A DNA stretch of 64,000 nucleotides from Aotearoamyces nothofagi (Eukaryota > Ascomycota > Leotiomycetes > Leotiales > Tympanidaceae): positions 124,001 through 188,000 of the forward strand of contig JADDTR010000002.1 in assembly GCA_015345905.1 (NCBI GenBank). The letters run 5' to 3'. The translations under genes and the position numbers were made by a program. The notes beneath the pieces were generated by a model, which made no database searches, had not been told where the DNA came from, and saw only the letters and a list, made by a program, of their open reading frames with translations. Positions 57,301-64,000 of this stretch are shown piece after piece. Position 1 is the first letter of the stretch; every line of letters begins with the position of its first letter.

Positions 57301-59560
57301 TCAGCAGGTTTTGGAAGGTCGCAGAGTTCCTGTTATGGTGAGTGGAAAGTCGTTGCCGTGCTTCAAGCCATACGAGACGAATGTTAGAGCTGGAGGTTAT
57401 GTCGTAAATCGTTTCTTGACAGGCATCAGACCTCAAGAGTACTATTTTCATGCTATGGCTGGCAGAGAAGGACTGATTGACACGGCTGTCAAGACGTCTC
57501 GTTCCGGCTATCTCCAACGTTGTCTTATCAAGGGCATGGAAGGATTAAAGGTTGAATATGACACTTCAGTCCGCGATTCCGACGGTTCCATGGTCCAATT
57601 CCTGTATGGTGAGGATGGCCTTGATGTCACCAAACAGAAACATCTCACCGATTTCAAGTTCTTACTGGAAAACATCGAGTCTGAGGTCTCTCAGATGAAG
57701 CTGGGTGATGACTTGAATATCATCAGTGAACATGAGGAAGTGGTCAAGAAGATGATGAAGAAAGGCACCAAGGCATCTAAAGCTAACATTGTGGATGCCG
57801 CTGATCCGGTTCTTGCACATTTCCATCCAGGAAGAAACCTGTATTCGACTTCTGAAAAGTTCCACCAAAACATGACGGACTACTTAAAAAGTAATCCCGA
57901 CCGACTAGTCAGAAGTAAGGGCAATACCAATCCAAAGGCTATACATGGTCGTAAAACATTGGAGCCTATCCTGAACGTTAAATACTTGAAGTCTGTCGTT
58001 GAACCTGGCGAGGCTGTAGGTATTGTGGCTGGACAATCTGTTGGGGAACCTTCTACACAGATGACGTTGAATACCTTCCATTTGGCAGGACATTCTGCTA
58101 AGAACGTCACGCTCGGTATCCCACGTTTAAGAGAGATCGTGATGACAGCAAGCAACCATATATCCACCCCCTCAATGACGCTTCAAGTGAATGAAGAGAT
58201 GACAAGGGAAGAAGGAGAACAATTTGCTAAAGGTATCAGCAAGTTGTCCCTAGCTGAGGTACTCGACGACGCAGTCGTCAGCGAGCGCATTGGTAAGGGC
58301 ATCGGACGCCCTCAAGCCAAGATTTACAATATCAAACTAAAATTCTTCCCTTCTAATGAATATGCGGAGACCTACGCAATTACAGTTGCTGACGTGGTCT
58401 CAACCCTGGAAAAAAAGTTTGTTCCCAAATTACAAGCTTTAACGCGGAAGGCTCTCGGTAAGAAAAAGGGAGAGAGGTCTTTGAAATCTGCTGCCAACAC
58501 CGCCGCGGTTCCAGAGATCGGTAAATCTATTGGTGTAATTGAGGAAGTCGCATCTCGCCCAGAAGTTGAACGTGAAGGCGGAGACGAGGACGACGAAGAA
58601 GAAGATGATGCATCAAATGCGAAGCAGAAATCAAACCGAGATCAAGCCGCCTCGTACGCTGCCAACGATGAAGATGATGACGTAATTCAGGCTCAAATGG
58701 AGAAAGAGGCATCACTTGAGGATGAGGAGGATTTAGAAGATGAGGGCATCGGAGGAAGCCCCCGTGAACCAACAAGCGATGCTGAGGATGAGGAGGACGA
58801 AGAGAAGAATCTCAAGCGCGAGCTCAAAAATATTTCTGCGGATCGACAATCCCGTATTATGTCAAAGAATACCGATGTCTCACGATTTAAATTTGACGAA
58901 AAAGGAGGAGCTTGGTGCGAGATTTCTTTTGAGTATGATGTCGATTCACCCAAGGTATTGATGTTGAATATCTTGGAGGCCGCACTTCATGCCTCTTTGA
59001 TCCAGCAGATTTCAGGACTTGGTAGCTGCACATATGTCCCGGATGAAGAGATTAAAGATGCGTTTACTGGCAAGATGAAGAAGGCTCCAGTTGTTCACAC
59101 TGTAGGCGTGAATCTGAAAGCTATGCAGACGTACAGTCAGTATATCAATCCAAACAAGATCTCTACAAACGACATCGCGGCCATGCTATCACATTACGGC
59201 GTGGAAGCTTGTCGATCAACAATCATTCAGGAACTATCTGGAGTTTTCGGTAGCCACGGTATCAGCGTTGATAATCGTCATTTGAATTTGATTGCAGATT
59301 TCATGACAAGAGGTGGAGGTTTCAGTCCATTCAATCGTAACGGTCTCAAGGGAAGCGTCAGTCCATTCATGAAGATGAGCTTCGAAACTACTGTTGGTTT
59401 TCTCAGAGATGCTGTAATGGATGGAGATTGGGATGATCTCAGAAGCCCAAGTAGCCGGATAGTCATTGGAAGGACGAGTAAAGTTGGAACTGGAGCATTC
59501 GATGTCTTGACACAGGTTCCGGTGGAAGACAAAGTCAGGACCCACCTTGCATCTCCTTAA
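54352..59560 (+). CDS. RPA190: DNA-directed RNA polymerase I largest subunit (RPA190)
   Basis: Two exons, 54352-54533 and 54583-59560, with a 49 bp intron; 1,719 aa (yeast 1,664). It makes rRNA in the nucleolus. The N-terminal zinc-binding clamp contains CATCHLSSLACPGHVGHIDL and CAYCHHLKLS. A second zinc pair, CANCNGISP, is at about 235. The active-site magnesium loop NADFDGDEMNMH has its aspartates at 645, 647 and 649. The bridge-helix and trigger-loop region includes GQSVGEPSTQMTLNTFHLAG. Two acidic inserts occur, one at about 270-320 and one in the jaw region at about 1395-1475 (GGDEDDEEEDDASN), which suit Pol I rather than Pol II. No CTD heptad tail is present. The intron lies within the clamp, just before the first zinc knuckle. 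Confidence 0.97.
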
Positions 59561-60273
59561 AATGGTTTCTTCTCAGGCATTTGAAGGCGCAAGGAGTATG
59601 ATGCGCCCTGGAGTAGCTCAGTAAATTAGGAACGTACAGTTGTGCTATATCATAGCAAAAGGCAGGAATGGTTGTATAATGTATGACAGCAATATGAAAG
59701 CTTAATAGGCACAGATTGGCTAGTAGACTTATTAATAGGTGGTGATAAATCTACAACAGACTCTACCGCGAATATCCAGATACTGATCGAAATTGTAACT
59801 ATACGGAAGGAGGCAGAAACAATTGGTAATTTCAAGGAACAGGCTGTAATTGAATTAAGAGCCCTACACGAATTATTGACAAGTTACATCAAGTCTTCCT
59901 GGACTAAGAGACAGAATAATAGATAGATATATACTGTCCAGGCATTCGAGGAGCAGTAAGATGCAAATTCGAAGGGAGAACGACAACGATAGGAGGATGA
60001 GAGATAAGAAATGAACGCTTCCTTACTAGGCGCCAGACAAACTATGCTGTATGATATATATCACGTGATACCGCGTAAATAGTCTCACCGTGTGGTTGCT
60101 GTGCCAGCTTCCTTGGTCTATCATCGATCGTCATAGCCAACGACCTCAGCCTCAATTCAACCTTACCTCAACTACATGCGCTATCTTGGGCATGGAATCA
60201 CAACCAGTCGAGCCGAGTAATAGTTATTAGCGCATATCCAAATCACTCAGAGGTAACCTGTGCACTATTTAAA
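59561..60273. other. Gap between RPA190 and POLD4
   Basis: The 713 bp hold the RPA190 3' end and the POLD4 promoter. The sequence is A+T-leaning. A TAGCTCAGT near 59613 recalls a tRNA D-arm but no cloverleaf follows. No frame is supported. Confidence 0.5.
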
Positions 60274-60973
60274 ATGCCTCTGCCTCGCCGCGCCCGAAAC
60301 TCGGGTGGTCCAGCTACGAAGGGAGCCCAGTCGACGCTTTCATTTGGTGGCAATAAAACCAAGGTCACCAAAGCCACACCTGTCTCTTTGAAAGGCAAGA
60401 AAGACACTACTGAATCTGTCAAAGTTGAAGCCGTCAAACTCAAGCCTGATGTCGGTCACGTCGCTTCGGAAGCTGCAGTTGCAAACCAGGCGAAGATTGA
60501 ATTAAGCAAGCCAAAGACAGACGAAGAGCGCTCAGCAGAGAAGGTTACAGATAGCCGGATAAAGAAGTACTGGAGAGAAAGGGAGGCGGACAGGATAGCC
60601 CCACGAGGTATGATGCAGTCACGGGGGTAACACTGTTTCTTAGGTTCCTGGCTAACCATTTGGTTCTCACAGTCCACCAAGAGGATTTGAACACGGAGGA
60701 GAAAATCCTAAGGCTCTTTGATATGTCATCCCAATATGGAGTAAGTGGTTATGTCGGTACGCTTTTGAGTCGGTTAAGGCTAATATCACTCAATAGCCAT
60801 GCATTGGTATTGCGCGCATGAAGAGATGGGTACGGGCGAACAAGCTAGGATTAAATCCACCGATTGAGGTTCTTGCTGTAATTCTGAATGAGGAGAAGAA
60901 AGGAAACACTAGGATCGAAAGGGCCCATGTCGACGAGTTGATGTCTTCGAAGACTGTCGTTGGAGAGGCTTGA
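60274..60973 (+). CDS. DNA polymerase delta subunit 4 (Cdm1/POLD4)
   Basis: Three exons: 60274-60607, 60673-60740 and 60797-60973; 192 aa. The basic N-terminus, MPLPRRARNSGGP, is followed by a PCNA-binding-like motif, QSTLSF (about 19-24). The middle is Lys/Val/Glu-rich. The conserved C-terminal domain reads ILRLFDMSSQYGPCIGIARM and KRWVRANKLGLNPPIEVLAV, the signature of the small fourth subunit of polymerase delta. It helps bind PCNA and stabilise the replicative enzyme. Introns are 65 and 56 bp; the second splits YG/PCIG. The start follows AAAATGCCTC and suits a nuclear basic tail. Confidence 0.92.
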
Positions 60974-61551
60974 CGAGAGAAATTTTGAGAACACTGGCCA
61001 TGTATTTCTCGCGTGTACTTTAGGTGTGTTTCTTCTAGCATTCTGTCTGGCTTTGCAAATGGAGGTTTGGCGTTTGGGAACTTGTGTAATTCTGAATGAA
61101 AAATATATAACTCCTTCGAGCTAGTTAATGATTTAATTACCTAAACCGAACAAATCATTTGGCTATTATAAGTTGATATGCCGGCCTAGATCATTGTGTT
61201 CTGCTGGCTTAAGTCTGCCTACAGGACTTGGGCGAAACTGGCCTTTTAGAAATGTTACATAATTGCTGTATTATCAGTCTTATTTCAGGTGGATATATTA
61301 TTGCACAGACATTACTGTAGAAGAGGATTAATAATGGGACGCACCAATTAAATTCTGCAACTGTAGCATATGGAGTGTAATATAGCAAAAAAAGACATAA
61401 AATAATTTAAATCGTTATATCCGTTGTATTGATGTTATACATCACCATGATCCAGTTCGATTGATCAACTTCATATCTCTACATCGCGCCGCCTTGTTAT
61501 AAGTGTAACTCCACTGATCCCTTGATATGTGAAACATGATTTTTCCTTTCA
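60974..61551. other. Convergent 3' region between POLD4 and the bZIP gene
   Basis: The 578 bp are A+T-rich and hold two 3' untranslated regions. No frame is supported. Confidence 0.5.
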
Positions 61552-62986
61552 TTAAAACGCCGTGCTTAGATCAGGCCTTATAGTCAAAACATTCTCAATA
61601 GCATCGCGTACTTCAAACTCCTCCAGTACTGCTCCAAAACTGTTGATTGTTAGTAAATAGTTTACAGTTTGAAGGGCGATATAGAAGACGTACCCATAGC
61701 ATCTGACTTTGTCCTTTAAATCCTCAAGGATACTCTTAAAGTCCTCCAATCTGAACTCCGAGAATCTAGGATGGCCCAGAAGCAAGCCCCAAGCCATGAC
61801 AGGAGTGATTTCACCATCAAGGTTCCACCGCTTACTGATATCAAGACTGAGATCAAGCAGGTTTCCGAGATCGAAATTGTTCAAGTCCCATGTTTTCTGG
61901 CCTGGAACGGTATTGCCATTAACATGACCAAATGGCACCTCGGTGTGTAGCTCAGGATACGGCTCAGGTGGGCAAGTAGCCATCAGTGCATGGCCGCATG
62001 GCTCGCCTTCCGGTTCGCTTGAGCGCTCTATTAGGAATTGCATGTGCTCCATACATGGTCGTTCGAGCCTATGCACACACATTAGCTTGTGTGCATAGTT
62101 ATTGCGGGGGAGGCGATAGGTAAGCCCTTGCAGGATTTCCGTACGTCAAAACAAAGTCAATGCCGGCCTGGTCGTAGTCGATGCCTTGCTGCATCTGTTG
62201 CTGTACAAGACCATGGCCATTTACTCCAGGGGGTGACGATGACGTGCTTATACTTCCTAGTTGTCCGTTTGGTGGAAGAGGACTGAACCCTTGTGAACCT
62301 AGACCATAGCTGCCCGAGAAGCTTCCGCTTGAATTGTAGCCCGAGCTCGCCTTTGCAGCTAGCTCATTGACCCCTCCAGTGCCTGTCCATGCTATGCCAT
62401 GTTGAGCAAGGAGCAGCTTCAATTGCCGATTCTCTTCCGCCAATCTATTCTTATCGTGCGAGGCAGTACTGAAATTCTCTTTTAATCGTAAAACCTCTTG
62501 CTCGAGAGCCTTGATGTATAATTCTTTCCGTTCACGATGGGTTCTTTATAAGTTAGCATGGACCTGAGTAGAGAAGTAGAATCATCGAACCTTTGGGCTT
62601 GGCGGTTAAGTTCTTGTCTCCTGGTCAAGGCAGGTTTGGTGTCTGGCTTTGGACCGCGTCTCTTCAAAGGCTGTCCATCTACTGATGATAACTGTCAGTG
62701 GTGGAGACCCAACAGTCAACAGAAAACTTAATTTACCTCGGGTACTTTTCTTCTCGGTCAAATTCTTCAGAAAACTTAGGCTCATTTGAAGAGGGCTTTT
62801 GCCATTTTCTGACTGTCTACTTCCATATCCACTCTCTCCTGATGGATTGCCGAATTGGTCGACAGGAGACTGGGAAGACGCCATAGCGGTGCGAATTGCT
62901 CTCAAGGTCTTCGGACTAGCTTGGTAGTAGCCGGTAGGGGGGGATAGAGAATCTTCTGAAGAGGATAGATCAGCCATGGTTTCCAT
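61552..62986 (-). CDS. bZIP transcription factor
   Basis: Five exons: 62986-62737, 62681-62591, 62543-62145, 62068-61694 and 61639-61552; 400 aa with the CAG acceptor of exon 2. Residues 1-85 are Ser-rich. A basic region at about 88-121 contains KRRGPKPDTKPALTRRQELN and then RQAQRTHRERK. A leucine zipper follows (LYIKALEQEVLRLKENFS and NRLAEENRQLKLLL). The C-terminal half holds a Cys-containing stretch (LERPCMEHMQFLIER, CGHALMATCPPEPYPELH) and a helical end, PVMAWGLLLGHPRFSEFRLE. Introns are 47-76 bp and two show a CTAAC or TACTAAC branch site. The targets are unknown; I recall conserved Pezizomycotina bZIPs with this basic region but no firm name. The start is the first ATG, METMADLSSS; a second lies three codons on. 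Confidence 0.85.
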
Positions 62987-64000
62987 GCTGGCGAGAGTGC
63001 ACGCGTAGGCCCAATCCAAGTTAGATAGTTATACTCTATCAAGCCGACGGGAAATATAGAGTTCAAGCAACGCAGTCATGCACTATACCGACAGAATATC
63101 TTCTTGACTCGATGACAATAGGGAGCATCATCGTACCTTATAATAATTGAGATTTGGAGGAACCAAGGTTGTTTGGGGATTCTCCGTGTGCTGCCGCGGC
63201 TGGCTGTACTATACTAGGTCTCGCAGTATGTGAAGGCAGTATTTGGAATACTGTTGATTCATGTGTAGCGAGTATTAGTATAGTTGACATAAAAGAGATC
63301 GCAATCAACTAGAACGAGGTAGGGAGGACGCTGCACTGCCGCAGTGAGAGTAGTTGTCACAGTGCACTGAGCGCAGAAGAACTGTCATACACAGGAAGTA
63401 GCTGGTAAGCAGACTGAGATGCGTGGCGGGGGTAAGCGGATGATGCTGCACCAGATGACAGGCACAACAATGCACAGCTACAGTTGGCTATGCGAGGGCC
63501 CCAGCTGGACAGATGGATCGAGGATACCGTGCTGTATAGGACAGGATATCGAAGAAGCAAGCAAGCAACCAAGGAAAAGTGCAAAGGGGAAGCCAGCGTC
63601 GATTATGTTGGCGACGACGATGGAGATGGACGCAAGGACAAGAGCTGGGGCTGGGGTAGCGGCAACGACAGTGGCAGCGGGGAGGTAGCGGGCAGCCGAG
63701 TTATATGGACGATTACAGCGCTACAGGACACGCCGAACGGGCATCTTCGGCGCTGTAGGACAGCGGCCACAGGGCGAGGAGTGGGTGGCCGCACAGTGGC
63801 CGCACAGTGGCCGCGGCCGTACCGTGGCCATCCGGCACGCGTGCACACCCCGTCGGCCGGCCTCTGCCTGTGCTGCGCTGCTGGGGGGCCCGATAGGATG
63901 CGTGCAGTGGCACAATGGCTGGACGGGTGCAGCGCGCGGGCGTGAGTGCAGCCAACCGTCCGGCGGCTGCGTGCTGGCTGGACTGAGCCGGCCAGACCTG
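62987..64000. other. Upstream region of the bZIP gene, G+C-rich at the right edge
   Basis: The 1.0 kb hold the bZIP promoter on the left. From about 63.3 kb the sequence is G+C-rich with simple repeats and overlapping chance frames. No gene is supported. Confidence 0.5.
63784..63820. repeat. Short tandem repeat of GTGGCCGCACA units
   Basis: Roughly three 11-base copies, GTGGCCGCACA, lie head to tail, the last one degenerate, in the G+C-rich right edge. No coding role is visible. Confidence 0.7.

Noticed and set aside
59605-59640. tRNA-like GTAGCTCAGT
   Set aside because: No anticodon arm or T-arm (GGTTCRA) follows at the right distance.

Overview
This window is a piece of nuclear chromosome from a filamentous ascomycete (Pezizomycotina). 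The signs are short spliceosomal introns (mostly 44-105 bp, GT...AG, with CTAAC/CTAAT-like branch sites), a fused pentafunctional AROM gene, ATP-citrate lyase split over two divergent genes, a divergent intron-bearing H4/H3 pair, and an A+T-rich CpG-free block like those left by repeat-induced point mutation (RIP). I cannot fix the class or genus. No virus-like element, DNA transposon, tRNA, rRNA or CRISPR array was recognised.

Layout. 0-6.4 kb: a C2H2 zinc-finger gene (minus) beside a long G+C-rich, repeat-littered gap. 6.4-13.6 kb: XPD/RAD3 helicase (plus), a calcium-regulated mitochondrial carrier (minus) and cyclin C (plus). 13.6-24.6 kb: a conserved fungal protein of unknown role, a small two-exon gene for a predicted mitochondrial protein (18.4-18.9 kb), a Syn8-type SNARE (minus) and a RING/TRAF-zinc-finger protein (plus). 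24.6-32.2 kb: a GPI-anchored GH72 glucanosyltransferase (minus), then the divergent ATP-citrate lyase pair. 32.2-35.2 kb: A+T-rich gene-free block. 35.3-43.2 kb: AROM (plus) and an Rpn4-like C2H2 regulator (minus). 43.2-49.2 kb: a long G+C-rich stretch without a supportable gene. 49.2-54.1 kb: H4 (minus), H3 (plus), an unrecognised multi-exon gene hidden at 51.6-52.2 kb (minus), and PRP3 (minus). 54.3-64 kb: RNA polymerase I largest subunit (plus), DNA polymerase delta subunit 4 (plus), and a bZIP factor (minus).

Most genes are housekeeping: transcription and repair (XPD, cyclin C, RPA190, POLD4), chromatin (H3, H4), splicing (PRP3), cytosolic acetyl-CoA (both ACL subunits), aromatic amino acids (AROM), cell wall (GH72) and membrane traffic (SNARE). 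Several sit in divergent pairs over short shared promoters: carrier/cyclin C, SNARE/RING, ACL2/ACL1, H4/H3 and PRP3/RPA190. The two ACL subunits form one enzyme and H3/H4 form one tetramer, so shared control makes sense there.

Exon coordinates were read by eye from splice signals, reading-frame phase and recalled family sequences. I saw no convincing new multi-gene system. The best leads are the two short-exon genes (18.4 and 51.6 kb), the CpG-free block, the 487 bp intron in ACL2, and hairpins and palindrome clusters in the gaps.
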